A stretch of 64,000 nucleotides of DNA from Verrucomicrobiota bacterium (GCA_023269615.1 JAHFSY010000004.1:62001-126000); one strand, 5' to 3'. Numbered from the stretch's first letter, positions 33,578-42,790 are shown. Notes: generated by a model from the sequence alone, not told the origin. Made by a program: numbers and translations.

Positions 33578-36112
33578 TCAGCCTGTGGGCGATGCGCCAT
33601 CCATCGGGAAGAGGATGTCGCGGTCCTTGGAACCATTGGAGGGGCCGACCATGCCCCGGTCCTCGAGGAGGTCCATGATGCGTGCGGCCCGGGTGTAGCC
33701 GAGGCGGAGGCGGCGTTGCATGAGGGAAACCGAGGCGCGGCGTTCCTGCTTGATGACCTCGATGCACTTCTGCACCACCTCCTCGTCCTCCTCGCTCGCC
33801 TCCTCGCCATTGGAGGACGCGGGCTTGGAAAGTTTCTCGTGAATTTCCACGTCGTAACTGGCTGGAACCTGCTTCGCGCACGATTCCACGATGATCTTCA
33901 CCTCGTCGTCAGAGATGAAAGCCCCTTGCGCACGCTGCATCACCGAGGATTCGGCGGATTTATAAATCATGTCGCCCTTGCCCAGCAAATTCTCCGCGCC
34001 GTTCTCGTCGAGGATCACGCGCGAATCAATCTTGGAGGCGACCCGGAGCGAAATCTTGCAGGGGAGGTTGGTCTTGATGGTGCCTGTCACGACATTGGCC
34101 CGGGGTGTCTGTGTGGCCACGACCAGGTGGATGCCTGCGGCGCGCGCCATCTGGGTGATGCGCGTGATGGCGGCCTCGGCGTCCACGGAAGCGGTCATCA
34201 TCAGGTCAGCCAGCTCGTCAATGACGACGACGATGTAAGGCATGCGATCGGGGACGATGACTTCGTCCTCGGGAATAAGAAGCGGCTGCGGATCCTCCTC
34301 CCCGCCCTCCTCGACGGCTTTCTGGAGATCGGCGAGGTCTTCCGTTTTCACGGCGGCTTTCTCCTGCTTCGGGCGGGCGTTGAAGGTGGTGATGTTGCGG
34401 ACGTTGACCTTGGCCATGATCTTGTAACGCTTTTCCATCTCGCGGATCACCCAGCGCAGCGCGACGAGGACCTTCTTGGGATCGCTGACAACCGGCACGA
34501 CGAGGTGCGGCAACGTGTTGTAGATCTGGAGCTCGACGACCTTGGGGTCGATGAGGATGAGGCGCATGTCCTCGGGCGAGAAGCGGTAGAGGATGCTGCT
34601 GATGATGGAGTTGATGCAGACGGATTTGCCGGAGCCGGTGGAGCCTGCGATGAGGAGGTGCGGCATTTCGGCCAGGTCGGCGATGAGCGTCTTGCCATAG
34701 ACATCCTTGCCCAGCGCGAGCGGGATCCTGGCCTTGGTGTTTTGAAATTCGGGGCTGGCGATCATTTCGCGGATGAGCACAGGGGGTTTTGTGGTGTTGG
34801 CCATTTCGATGCCCACAGTGCCCTTGCCGGCGACGGGCGCGAGGATGTTCACGCGTTCTGCTTTCAGCGCGAGAGAAAGGTTGTTCGCCAGGTTCACGAT
34901 GCGTTCCACTTTGACGCCTGGCGAGGGGATGACCTCGTAACGCGTGATCGTGGCGCCCTGCGTGATTTCGCCCATCTGGACCTCGATGCCAAAATCCTTG
35001 AGTGTGGTTTCGATGAGCGCGCCGCGCCGTGCGATCTCCTCCTTGCTGTCCTGCAGGATGGTGCTGCTGACGGAGGTTTTCAACAGGCTGAGCGGGGGGA
35101 GATTGTAAGGGCCGGCAAGCGTGAGCTGGGTGGGCGCACGGGGGATGGCCTTGGGCTTTGCGGGGCGCGTGATCTTGTATTCCGGTTTTTCAACCTTGGG
35201 TGCCGGAGCTGGTTCGGATGGCGTCACGGGCGCCGGAGCAACGGTGACCGGAGCATGGGAAACCGGGGCGGGCGGGGCTTCGGATACAGGAGCGGGAGGC
35301 TTCTCGGTTTTTGCGGGGGATTTGGAGGGTGTCGGTGTTTCATCCACCGTTTTTTCAACCTTGGGCGCGGGCGTTGGTTTGGCTGGTTCCACCTTGTCAG
35401 GCTCGGACGTTGTTGCCCTGGCCTCCGTGGGAATCTTGCGGCTGCGGCGTACGAGTTCACGCTCGAGAAGTTTCTGGCGCTCGGTGATTTCCTCCTCGCG
35501 CGTGCGCAACACCGTCTTGATGTCGCCACTGCGGAGCGCTTCCTCGCGTTTCTCCGTGCGCCTTGCGCGGAGCTGCTCCCGCGTGAGTTCGATGAGTTCG
35601 CGCGGGTTGAGCTGGAGCGACATGAACAGGCTCGCCGCGCTGCCGATGAAGAAGATGATCAGCGCCCCGTGCTTGAGAAAATGCCAGAAGATTTTTCCGC
35701 CAATGTACAATCCCGTGAAACCACCGTAACCGAAGAAGTGACGCGGGGATGACTTCCACGCCACTTCGCCGCCGCTCAGCACCTGGATCAGGCATGTCAT
35801 CGAAAAAACAAACGCCAGCATCCAGAGCGCGCTGCTCTTGAGGCGGTAGTCGCTTCGGAACAACGCCGAGCAGCTGAGGAACAGGGCGACGAGCGGGAGG
35901 ATGTTTGCCGTGCCACCCACGAGTGAATACATCGCCCATCCGATGTACGCGCCCGTGATCCCGATCCAATTATGCGATGTGGGTGGCGACGAAAGCCAGG
36001 GGATGTCCCGCGGGTCGTATGAGAAAAGAATGCACGCGAGCAGGATGCTGACGGAGAGATAGATGATGCCCGAGAGTTCGCGGCTGATGGCGTTTTTTGC
36101 TTGTTTCGGCAT
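33578..36112 (-). CDS. ftsK: DNA translocase FtsK/SpoIIIE
   Basis: 844 residues. Four N-terminal helices (ISRELSGIIYLSVSILLACI onward), then a Lys/Pro/Ala-rich linker (PAPKVEKTVDETPTPSKSPA). The motor domain has Walker A GSTGSGKS and RLILIDPKVVELQIYNTLPH. The C-terminal gamma winged helix (ASVSLMQRRLRLGYTRAARI) reads KOPS-like DNA. It pumps chromosomal DNA at the division septum. It leads the ftsK-RodZ-like-rimO set on the minus strand and diverges from manA. Confidence 0.95.
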   Translation of the reverse strand: MPKQAKNAISRELSGIIYLSVSILLACILFSYDPRDIPWLSSPPTSHNWIGITGAYIGWAMYSLVGGTANILPLVALFLSCSALFRSDYRLKSSALWMLAFVFSMTCLIQVLSGGEVAWKSSPRHFFGYGGFTGLYIGGKIFWHFLKHGALIIFFIGSAASLFMSLQLNPRELIELTREQLRARRTEKREEALRSGDIKTVLRTREEEITERQKLLERELVRRSRKIPTEARATTSEPDKVEPAKPTPAPKVEKTVDETPTPSKSPAKTEKPPAPVSEAPPAPVSHAPVTVAPAPVTPSEPAPAPKVEKPEYKITRPAKPKAIPRAPTQLTLAGPYNLPPLSLLKTSVSSTILQDSKEEIARRGALIETTLKDFGIEVQMGEITQGATITRYEVIPSPGVKVERIVNLANNLSLALKAERVNILAPVAGKGTVGIEMANTTKPPVLIREMIASPEFQNTKARIPLALGKDVYGKTLIADLAEMPHLLIAGSTGSGKSVCINSIISSILYRFSPEDMRLILIDPKVVELQIYNTLPHLVVPVVSDPKKVLVALRWVIREMEKRYKIMAKVNVRNITTFNARPKQEKAAVKTEDLADLQKAVEEGGEEDPQPLLIPEDEVIVPDRMPYIVVVIDELADLMMTASVDAEAAITRITQMARAAGIHLVVATQTPRANVVTGTIKTNLPCKISLRVASKIDSRVILDENGAENLLGKGDMIYKSAESSVMQRAQGAFISDDEVKIIVESCAKQVPASYDVEIHEKLSKPASSNGEEASEEDEEVVQKCIEVIKQERRASVSLMQRRLRLGYTRAARIMDLLEDRGMVGPSNGSKDRDILFPMDGASPTG

Positions 36113-36163
36113 GATTCAGATGGAACTTATGCACGAAGCAAGGCGTTTACGCAAGTCGTTGAT

Positions 36164-37195
36164 ATGCAATCTGTTTTCTGTTTTCGACCAATCTATCAGG
36201 AGCGTCCCTGGGGTGGTCATGCCATTGGACGCTGGGGAGGGCACAAGGATTGCCCCGCCGGTAAAAAAATCGGCGAGGCGTGGGAGATTTCAGATCGTCA
36301 GAACGACGAGAGCATCATTTCCAACGGCGAGTTCGAGGGCAAGTCCATCCGCTGGCTCCTGGATCATCACGGCATGTTTGTGATGGGGCGCGCATGGGAG
36401 CGCGGGCGCCGATTTCCCCTGCTCATCAAAATCCTCGATGCCGCCCACCGCATGTCCCTGCAGGTCCATCCTCCTCCTGAAATTGCGAAGACTCTCGGTG
36501 GCGAACCCAAGACGGAGATGTGGTACCTGCTTGATGCGCAACCGCGCGCCGGGCTCGTGGCGGGATTGAAACGGAACGTGACGCGGGAGGATTTTGAAAA
36601 AGCCCTGCGGGAGGAGAAGCTCGATCCGCTGCTTCACCATGTCCCGGTAAAACAAGGCGACGCCCTCCATATCCCATCCGGGCGCATTCACGCGATCGGC
36701 GGGGGTTGCCTCATATTCGAGGTGCAGCAGAATTCGGACACGACGTACCGCGTGTACGACTGGGGCCATGTTGGCCTCGATGGAAAGCCGCGCCCTCTCC
36801 ACGTGGAGCAATCGTTGAAGTGCATTGATTTCGACGATTACGAGCCGGGACTCCTGCAGCCCGCGGAGGTGCACACCTCCGATTGCCGTCGAAGCCGAAC
36901 ATTGTTCAAGAACGCAATCCTGCCTGGCAACGTGAACCGCCTGCTCGTTTCCTCCGAGCACTTCACCGTGATCTGGCATCACGAGCGTCGTGACCGCCGG
37001 ACCTTTCACGACATGACGAATCTCGATGGCCCTGTCGTGATGCACATCCTGAATGGTGGCATGGAAATTTCAGGCGAGCATGGCGAGTCTGTTCACGTGG
37101 AAAAGGGCGACACCGTGCTGCTGGCCGCAACCGTGCACAAAATCCATCCGCACGAAACCGGCGCCGAGTGTTTGATCGTCCTGGAAAAAGAATGA
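36164..37195 (+). CDS. manA: Class I mannose-6-phosphate isomerase
   Basis: About 343 residues from ATG 36164. Conserved blocks are YQERPWGGHAIGRWGGHKDC, LLIKILDAAHRMSLQVHPP (with the zinc ligand His), KTEMWYLLDAQPRAGLVAG and LHIPSGRIHAIGGGCLIFEV. It interconverts mannose-6-phosphate and fructose-6-phosphate, supplying GDP-mannose for the surface glycans suggested by other genes here. The C-terminal half is a second cupin (VVMHILNGGMEISGEHGESV). Its stop overlaps the start of the next gene (ATGA). Confidence 0.92.
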   Translation: MQSVFCFRPIYQERPWGGHAIGRWGGHKDCPAGKKIGEAWEISDRQNDESIISNGEFEGKSIRWLLDHHGMFVMGRAWERGRRFPLLIKILDAAHRMSLQVHPPPEIAKTLGGEPKTEMWYLLDAQPRAGLVAGLKRNVTREDFEKALREEKLDPLLHHVPVKQGDALHIPSGRIHAIGGGCLIFEVQQNSDTTYRVYDWGHVGLDGKPRPLHVEQSLKCIDFDDYEPGLLQPAEVHTSDCRRSRTLFKNAILPGNVNRLLVSSEHFTVIWHHERRDRRTFHDMTNLDGPVVMHILNGGMEISGEHGESVHVEKGDTVLLAATVHKIHPHETGAECLIVLEKE

Positions 37196-37797
37196 TTCAA
37201 CCCCGGCACCGATCAAAACCACGACGTTTTCGTCCTGTTTTGAGGCTTGCATGGGGAGCCAAAAATCGGCATGAATCCTCCCTTGTGCGCACCCATTTTC
37301 TGATTGCCATCCTGCTGGCTTTTGCCCTGCCTGCATTCGCGGAAGGGGAGAACAACGGCTATGCAGTGATGAAGGTGAACCACGAGTTCCTGAACGACGC
37401 TGGTGAAACACATTCTGAAATCGGCGATTTGACTGCCAAGGCACGTTACCAGCAGACACTGGAAAAATCCGGCAAGTACACCGGCATCCGCTTCATCGTC
37501 CACTGGAAGGCGCCCTCCAGCGGCATCGCCAATTTTGTCGTCAAGATCGAGGCCCGCGGCCTGGATGCCGGCAGCCAGAAGGAAAACATCCAGACTCTTC
37601 TCAAAACCTACCCGCGCTCCGAAAGCTCCAGCGGCTGGGAGTTCATGGACATCACGGACGACACCCTCAAGCGCTTCGGCAAGCTCATGGCGTGGAAGGT
37701 GACGCTTCTGTCCGACGGCAAGCCCATGGCGGAACGCCACTCTTTCATGTGGGATGACACCATCCTGGGGACTGAAAAAACAACCGAAACCAAATAA
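37192..37797 (+). CDS. Secreted protein of unknown function
   Basis: 201 residues from ATG 37192, which overlaps the manA stop. A GTG at 37285 (VRTHFLIAILLAFALPAFA) would give a clean signal peptide of normal length and may be the true start. The mature part (SEIGDLTAKARYQQTLEKSG, TGIRFIVHWKAPSSGIANFV, MAWKVTLLSDGKPMAERHSF) is mostly beta and has no recognised domain. It probably acts in the periplasm. Confidence 0.7.
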   Translation: MIQPRHRSKPRRFRPVLRLAWGAKNRHESSLVRTHFLIAILLAFALPAFAEGENNGYAVMKVNHEFLNDAGETHSEIGDLTAKARYQQTLEKSGKYTGIRFIVHWKAPSSGIANFVVKIEARGLDAGSQKENIQTLLKTYPRSESSSGWEFMDITDDTLKRFGKLMAWKVTLLSDGKPMAERHSFMWDDTILGTEKTTETK

Positions 37798-37830
37798 TCC
37801 CGCGCGTCGGGATCCCATCGAAAAAATCCT

Positions 37831-38034
37831 ATGGCCTACAGCGTCATCAGCAAAAAATCCAACAAACCCTACTACCTTCACACCCGCGAAACCCCGCTGG
37901 CGAATGGCAAAGTCCGCAAATTATTTTTCTTCGGCGGGAAGATTCAGGATGGCGCCCTTGACGCGCTGCCGGAAGGATACGAAGTGTTCGAAAACGAACG
38001 CACCGGCCTCCCGATGCTGCGCGGCAAGAAGTAG
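37831..38034 (+). CDS. Small conserved hypothetical protein
   Basis: 67 residues, basic, beta-like (SNKPYYLHTRETPLANGKVR, KLFFFGGKIQDGALDALPEG). No domain recognised and no signal peptide. It follows the secreted protein by 33 bases and converges on the nitrilase gene with two bases between stops. Short proteins of this pattern (YYLH...LFFFG) occur widely, so it is likely real. Confidence 0.68.
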   Translation: MAYSVISKKSNKPYYLHTRETPLANGKVRKLFFFGGKIQDGALDALPEGYEVFENERTGLPMLRGKK

Positions 38035-38036
38035 CA

Positions 38037-39011
38037 TCACGGTTCTGCGCCCCAATTGGTTTTCTGAAGGCGGCGAAACGCCCTTTCGGAAAGGAACGCT
38101 TTCTGGACGTCGCGCGACGGTTTTGCTTTCCGGATCTCTTTCATCGTGCCCACGTACCACTTGTGATGCATCCGCTTCTGGGCCCTCTGAAATTCACGGA
38201 CGCAGGCCCGAAGGGTTGACGGCGAGGAACGCACGGGAACATCAATCTCCGCGACCGTGATCCGGTCCTCGCCCCATGTGTAAGCGGCGATCTCGCCCCG
38301 GCTCACGATCATATTCATCCCCACGTTGGCCTGCACGATCGGCAGGCCGTTTTCCCGCGCCCGCGCCAGCACCGCCACCGTCTGGCTTTTTGTAATCGTG
38401 CCGAAGGTCGGGATCACGAGAAACTGGGCGTCGTCGAGGGCCAGCGTCCGAGCCAGGATCGAAAACCAGCGGTCGGCGCAGATGAGAATCCCGCAACGCC
38501 CGAGTGGCGTGTCAAACGCGCGGATATGATCGCCCATGCGCGCAAAATTCCAGGAAGGATGCGTGGTTTCCGCAAGCTTGTGATGCGTCCCATAAACGCG
38601 CCCGTCATTTCCAATAAACACCGCGCTGTTGAACGCATCCCGCCCGATCCGCTCTGCAAACCCAAAGCAGAGGCATGTCCGAAGTGATTTCGCGAGTTTT
38701 TGAAACCGCCGGATATAAGGCCCGTTGATGGGTTCGGCGATATCAATGAGCGCCCCCGCACGTTCGCGGTGCCACGTGGCATCCGAAACCACGTACCCCT
38801 CCAGCATTCCCTCGGGGGCGACGATCAGGTGGGGTTTCTTGCGGGCCGCCTTCCGAAAAAAATCCTCCATCTTGTCCGCATTCCCCGCCTTGTCCCATTT
38901 CGCCGGCCGCAAGCTCACGGCGGCGGCGGTGAAACGCGAAAACATGACATTCGCGTCAATCGGTTCGGCATCCCACACACAGATGCGTTCAAGGCGGCGT
39001 TTGGATTTCAT
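38037..39011 (-). CDS. Carbon-nitrogen hydrolase (nitrilase superfamily)
   Basis: 324 residues with the full catalytic triad: Glu67 (IVAPEGMLEG), Lys145 (THHKLAETTHPSWNF) and Cys178 (GILICADRWF). Substrates of the family include amides, nitriles, carbamoyls and acyl chains; this one cannot be placed further. Its start overlaps the ParE-like toxin stop (ATGA), so it is translated with a toxin-antitoxin locus, an uncommon pairing. Confidence 0.88.
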   Translation of the reverse strand: MKSKRRLERICVWDAEPIDANVMFSRFTAAAVSLRPAKWDKAGNADKMEDFFRKAARKKPHLIVAPEGMLEGYVVSDATWHRERAGALIDIAEPINGPYIRRFQKLAKSLRTCLCFGFAERIGRDAFNSAVFIGNDGRVYGTHHKLAETTHPSWNFARMGDHIRAFDTPLGRCGILICADRWFSILARTLALDDAQFLVIPTFGTITKSQTVAVLARARENGLPIVQANVGMNMIVSRGEIAAYTWGEDRITVAEIDVPVRSSPSTLRACVREFQRAQKRMHHKWYVGTMKEIRKAKPSRDVQKAFLSERAFRRLQKTNWGAEP

Positions 39012-39298
39012 AATGGAGGTTCACGTCGAGCGCCATGCCAGTAGCGCATGATTTCGACTGATTGTTGACGGTCATTGATTCGGTAGTAAATCACGTAGGG
39101 ATTTGAAATCAGTTTGCGCACGCCGGGTCTTCTACGATAGGGCTGCCCAATTTCCGGAAAACTCCCGAGGATCGCAACCTTGTCAATCAATGCGTTGCCA
39201 AGCCTCAAAGCAGCCTCTGGATTGCTTCGAGCGATGTATCGAACGGCCTTTTCCAGATCGGCAATCGCTTGCGGGGAGAAAACTATTTTGCAGCCCAT
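39008..39298 (-). CDS. ParE/RelE-family toxin
   Basis: 96 residues: KIVFSPQAIADLEKAVRYIA, LGSFPEIGQPYRRRPGVRKL, VIYYRINDRQQSVEIMRYWH. These match the ParE pattern (N-terminal helix-pair, P-x-G-R-x3 loop, YR...I.V..I.HGAR end). ParE toxins poison gyrase and RelE cuts mRNA; the loop form favours ParE. It follows its antitoxin with a 16-base overlap and overlaps the nitrilase gene downstream. Confidence 0.85.
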   Translation of the reverse strand: MGCKIVFSPQAIADLEKAVRYIARSNPEAALRLGNALIDKVAILGSFPEIGQPYRRRPGVRKLISNPYVIYYRINDRQQSVEIMRYWHGARREPPL

Positions 39299-39507
39299 GA
39301 AGCCATCCGATTCCGCACCTCGTCCAATGTCACGCCTTTGCCCGAGTCGAGGTCCCGTGCGGCTTCATCCAAGGAACGCAAAAGGGCCTCCTCCTCAACC
39401 GCACTCAAAACCGGTTCAGCTTGTGAACTGAGCCACGCGGACAGCGCGTCCTTCTCCTTTGAAGGAAGATGGGTGATGGCCTCCTGAATTTCCAGCAACG
39501 TATTCAT
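39283..39507 (-). CDS. Antitoxin partner of ParE-like toxin
   Basis: 74 residues, acidic and helical (IQEAITHLPSKEKDALSAWL, EEALLRSLDEAARDLDSGKG, then VTLDEVRNRMASWAAK). It fits the small antitoxins that precede ParE toxins, with the toxin-binding part at the C-terminus. No DNA-binding domain is obvious. The locus promoter should lie between 39508 and the divergent lipoprotein gene. Confidence 0.8.
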   Translation of the reverse strand: MNTLLEIQEAITHLPSKEKDALSAWLSSQAEPVLSAVEEEALLRSLDEAARDLDSGKGVTLDEVRNRMASWAAK

Positions 39508-39680
39508 GACTTGAATTTAAGCGGTTTTTGGGTGGAAAGCAAAGTGGTTTTCCGTACGTTTCGGCCATCCCAAATTGAATGTTCCAAAAGGCGCGCTGGG
39601 CAGTATATTCAAACAAGCCGGATGGACACAAAAGGATCATTTTGAAATACGGATATTCCTCATCACCCGCCGTTTCAAGC

Positions 39681-41762
39681 ATGCGCGCGCGCTGGCAAGC
39701 TGCCATGCTTCTTCTCGCGATCGGATGTTGCATCTTCACCTCGGGCTGTTCCAGGTCGGTGAACGGATCTGAAAAAATCAGGGCGGCCAAGACGGACGGG
39801 AACCTCGAGCCTGAGCCAGCGTCCAGACTTTCGGGAAGGGTTTCGACCCCCGAGGGTAAGCCCGTCGTGAGTGCGCGTGTGGCGTGGATTGCCAAGGGTG
39901 AACAATCCGGCGGAATCGAACTGGCCTCCACCAGGACGGATGAACAAGGACGATTCCTCTTCGAAAACAGCGGCGCTCTCCGAGCCAAGGGAACCTGGCC
40001 ATCGCTGCTTATCGAAGCGCCGGGGTGGGGAATGACGCCTGCGATGGTGCCGGAAGCCGCGACCCAAATGGATGTCACCTTGAGACCAGCGACAGAGGTG
40101 TCGGTCTTGGCTGTGGATGCTTCCGGCAAACCCGTAACGGGGGTGCTCCTAAATCCGTATTTCCTCATGGCGCCCAACATGGAATTTTATTTTAGGTTTC
40201 CGCAAGATATGAAGACGCGTCTTGGCCGGCGGACCGACGCCCATGGACTCTGCCGGTTTGAGTTCTTTCCGCCGGGTGTGAAGCTCAGGTTGGAGGTTGC
40301 GGACGACCGTTTTGCCCACCTCGATTTTTCCGAGGACCTCTCCCTTGGCCAGAGCACTGGGAACTCCCGTCATCAGATCACCCTGCTGCCCGCTGCCTCC
40401 ATTCAAGGGCGGATCACTTATGGTCCTACAGGAAAACCCGCTGCCGGCATCCGAATTGGCGCTCAAGGGGTCGGGCCATCAGCCCTCGGAGGCGAGGGAG
40501 TCAGCACCGATCAAGGTGAATATCTCATCAAACAAATGAGACCCGGCATCTACAATCTCACCCCTGATCTCCGAGGCGAGGTTGAAAAATCCTGGACGGC
40601 GTGTGCCCACGAGAAAATCCCTGTTTCGCAAGCCGAGCAGGTCAAGGGCGTGGATTTCCAGTTGATCAAGGGAGGAGTGATCACGGGAAAGGTCACGGCG
40701 GCGGACAACGGCGATCCTGTCGTTGGGCTTTCTCTCTGCGTCTATGGACCGGCTCACCCCCGATCCAGCGGCGGGGTCCAGCGTTCTGACTCGGGAAAAG
40801 ATGGAGGTTATTTCTTGCGCGTTCCCCCCGGCGAACATTTTCTCTACATCGGTGGCCGTCCTCCCGGGCGCTTTCTCGAGAACGCCTGGAGTTCACGTGA
40901 TGTCACGGTCAAGGATGGCGAAACAGTCACCATCAACATCGCCTTGCCGCGTCGCGCAGAAACCAAGCCCGTTTTGGGAAGGGTGATTGGTTGGGATGGA
41001 AAACCAGTGCCCGAGGCGCACATCGAGGCCCTTCCCGATGACAATCACGGGGAATTCGGCGTCCAGATGACACAGAAGAGCGACAAGGATGGGCGCTTCC
41101 AGATTGACATGAACGAGCAACCCGGCCCTGTCAAGCTGAGGGCGCGGCTTGGCAATAACACAACCACACTGAATGTGCGGGTTGAGAGCGGGGACGAGGT
41201 GACCCTCCAACTTCAAACCAACGCATTGTGCTCCCTGTCAGGCCGGGTGCTGGATGCCAACGAGAAACCGATCTTCGACGCACCGATCCAGTTGACTGAG
41301 TTCAGTCTTGGACAGGGTATTGGCCGGGTTGTAACCACCACCGATCGTGAAGGCCGCTTTCAAATTGGCAGCCTGTGGCCGGATTGTGGTTACGCTGTGT
41401 CGGCAACGGCGAAGGGATACGGGCGGAATGAGTCGCGGATCATGCAACTGGAGCCTGGACATACCCGTGAACTCGTTGACTTCATCTTGAAACGGGCGAC
41501 AAAGAGCCTTGCGGGCAAGGTGGTCAACGAAAAAGGTGAAGTCTTGATGGGTCTGACGGTCTGGATGGACAGCGAAGAATCCGCCCACCAGAACGTGACC
41601 ACGGATCGCGAGGGGCTGTTCCGATTCGATCAGGTGGTCGAGGGAGAGGTTCGCCTCAGCGTCACGGGGCTGGTTGGTCAGGGTGCAAACGGAACTTTTC
41701 AGGCGGGTGAAACCAATCTCGTGATCAAGGTGGAAACTGAGGTCAAACCCACGGCCCGGTGA
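39681..41762 (+). CDS. Surface lipoprotein with repeated carboxypeptidase-regulatory-like domains
   Basis: 693 residues from ATG 39681; the open frame begins at 39579. The signal ends in the lipobox TSGC (LLLAIGCCIFTSGC), so it is a lipoprotein. The body contains about six to seven beta-sandwich units of the CarboxypepD_reg/Cna-B type (SGRVSTPEGKPVVSARVAWI, QGRITYGPTGKPAAGIRIGA, LGRVIGWDGKPVPEAHIEAL, LAGKVVNEKGEVLMGLTVWM). These proteins usually act in adhesion or polysaccharide binding at the surface. No catalytic domain was seen. Confidence 0.85.
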   Translation: MRARWQAAMLLLAIGCCIFTSGCSRSVNGSEKIRAAKTDGNLEPEPASRLSGRVSTPEGKPVVSARVAWIAKGEQSGGIELASTRTDEQGRFLFENSGALRAKGTWPSLLIEAPGWGMTPAMVPEAATQMDVTLRPATEVSVLAVDASGKPVTGVLLNPYFLMAPNMEFYFRFPQDMKTRLGRRTDAHGLCRFEFFPPGVKLRLEVADDRFAHLDFSEDLSLGQSTGNSRHQITLLPAASIQGRITYGPTGKPAAGIRIGAQGVGPSALGGEGVSTDQGEYLIKQMRPGIYNLTPDLRGEVEKSWTACAHEKIPVSQAEQVKGVDFQLIKGGVITGKVTAADNGDPVVGLSLCVYGPAHPRSSGGVQRSDSGKDGGYFLRVPPGEHFLYIGGRPPGRFLENAWSSRDVTVKDGETVTINIALPRRAETKPVLGRVIGWDGKPVPEAHIEALPDDNHGEFGVQMTQKSDKDGRFQIDMNEQPGPVKLRARLGNNTTTLNVRVESGDEVTLQLQTNALCSLSGRVLDANEKPIFDAPIQLTEFSLGQGIGRVVTTTDREGRFQIGSLWPDCGYAVSATAKGYGRNESRIMQLEPGHTRELVDFILKRATKSLAGKVVNEKGEVLMGLTVWMDSEESAHQNVTTDREGLFRFDQVVEGEVRLSVTGLVGQGANGTFQAGETNLVIKVETEVKPTAR

Positions 41763-41768
41763 TCAACG

Positions 41769-42014
41769 TTACGATTGGCCATAAACCAACCGGTCCGTGT
41801 CGTCATGATTCAAGGGACCGAGAGTGCTGGCTTGCGACAGCTTATGAATGTGAAAGAGCGGGTCGTTTGAGGAATTCAGGCTTCTATCGCGAACCGGCTC
41901 CAAACACGCCACCGCTTTCCCTCGATAGGTAAGGGTCAAGCGCCGCCCCTGCTTTAACATCCGGATGATCCGCCGGAAATCCTGACGCAGTTTCGATGTG
42001 GTGATGATCCTCAT
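41769..42014 (-). CDS. Orphan Phd/YefM-like antitoxin
   Basis: 81 residues from ATG 42014 (MRIITTSKLRQDFRRIIRML). The first 45 residues fit the Phd/YefM DNA-binding fold (KLRQDFRRIIRMLKQGRRLT, YRGKAVACLEPV). The tail is unlike the neighbouring antitoxin. No toxin gene follows on the same strand (only 6 bases to the lipoprotein stop), so it appears to have lost its partner or acts in trans on another toxin. Confidence 0.65.
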   Translation of the reverse strand: MRIITTSKLRQDFRRIIRMLKQGRRLTLTYRGKAVACLEPVRDRSLNSSNDPLFHIHKLSQASTLGPLNHDDTDRLVYGQS

Positions 42015-42074
42015 GGAAATCGACTTAACCTTGAAGTTGATGTTTGTCAATGCGTTGCTGGTCGTTCAATTTTG

Positions 42075-42113
42075 CAGGAGCCGTTGTCAGCGGCGATCTC
42101 CGCAAGGTCCCAT
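42075..42113. repeat. Family C palindrome, single copy
   Basis: The element aggagccgttgtcagcggcg and its flank atctccgcaaggtcccatca match the pair at 44168-44239 with a few changes. It lies between the orphan antitoxin and the PIN toxin gene. Confidence 0.7.
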
Positions 42114-42141
42114 CATGAGTTCGGGGCAATCATGCTCAAGC

Positions 42142-42528
42142 TTACCAAAGTGTTTTGAGACCTGGATATTGGGCGATGTGGCGGTCGGGAGTCAGGAGGG
42201 TCAGGCCATGTTCCAGGGCGGTGGCGATGAGGATGCGGTCGAAGGGATCGCGATGAAGCGGCGGCAGAGAGGCGCTGTTCCCGGCAATTTCAAATGTAAC
42301 CGGAATTTCAACAATCCCACGCCGATGGCAAATCTGGTGCATCCACTCGCCGGCCGTGAGGGGAAGACGGATGGTCCCGCTTGCAACTTTAAGGCCAATT
42401 TCCAACGCACTGATTCCTGAAGCAAAACAACCTTTTGTGGTGTCAGCCAATGCGGTACCTGCCGTTGAGGTGATACGGTCCGGACTTTGTTCGAGCCAGT
42501 AGAGGACGCAGGTATCGAGCAGCATCAT
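42142..42528 (-). CDS. PIN-domain toxin (VapC-like)
   Basis: 128 residues from ATG 42528 (MMLLDTCVLYWLEQSPDRIT). It has the acidic PIN residues: Asp in LLDTC, Glu in ISALEIGLK and Asp in HRDPFDRILIATAL, then the late acidic residue in TPDRHIAQY. PIN toxins are Mg-dependent endonucleases that cut RNA such as tRNA. Its ATG overlaps the antitoxin stop (ATGA), the usual arrangement. Confidence 0.9.
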   Translation of the reverse strand: MMLLDTCVLYWLEQSPDRITSTAGTALADTTKGCFASGISALEIGLKVASGTIRLPLTAGEWMHQICHRRGIVEIPVTFEIAGNSASLPPLHRDPFDRILIATALEHGLTLLTPDRHIAQYPGLKTLW

Positions 42529-42770
42529 CGAAACTCCTCCGGCCATTCCTCATTCGTGGCAGGAGCTGCAGGGTCAAAGTCCGGTGCGACGTAGATCGGT
42601 TTTAGATCGGGATGGGGTGTGAGGCGATTCACAAATGGTTTGATCGAGGCTGTAATCTCTGCCACCGGCTTTCCATGGCGACAAAGAATCACCACTTCGT
42701 GCTTCTCCTCGACCGCCTTGACCAGTTCGGAGAGACGGGTTTTGGCTTCGTGCATATTGACTGTAATCAT
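42525..42770 (-). CDS. Phd-type antitoxin of the PIN toxin
   Basis: 81 residues: MITVNMHEAKTRLSELVKAV and EVVILCRHGKPVAEITA are the classic prevent-host-death fold that dimerises on DNA. The C-terminal part (PIYVAPDFDPAAPATNEEWP) is likely the toxin-binding tail. ATGA overlap with the toxin. The gene start is close to a repeat (ggttagctaacctagctaa near 42772) that may be the operator. Confidence 0.88.
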   Translation of the reverse strand: MITVNMHEAKTRLSELVKAVEEKHEVVILCRHGKPVAEITASIKPFVNRLTPHPDLKPIYVAPDFDPAAPATNEEWPEEFR

Positions 42771-42790
42771 GGTTAGCTAACCTAGCTAAT
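42771..42790. promoter_or_regulatory. Possible palindromic operator of the PIN/Phd locus
   Basis: Just upstream of the antitoxin ATG (minus strand) the sequence ggttagctaacctagctaat contains the palindrome ggttagctaacc and a following agct core. Its position before a Phd-type autorepressor fits an operator, but this is inference from symmetry alone. Confidence 0.5.

Noticed and set aside
33716-35752. 678-residue plus-strand frame inside ftsK
   Set aside because: Antisense to a full FtsK with Walker A and gamma domain; composition is His/Asp/Gly-rich, typical of shadow frames.
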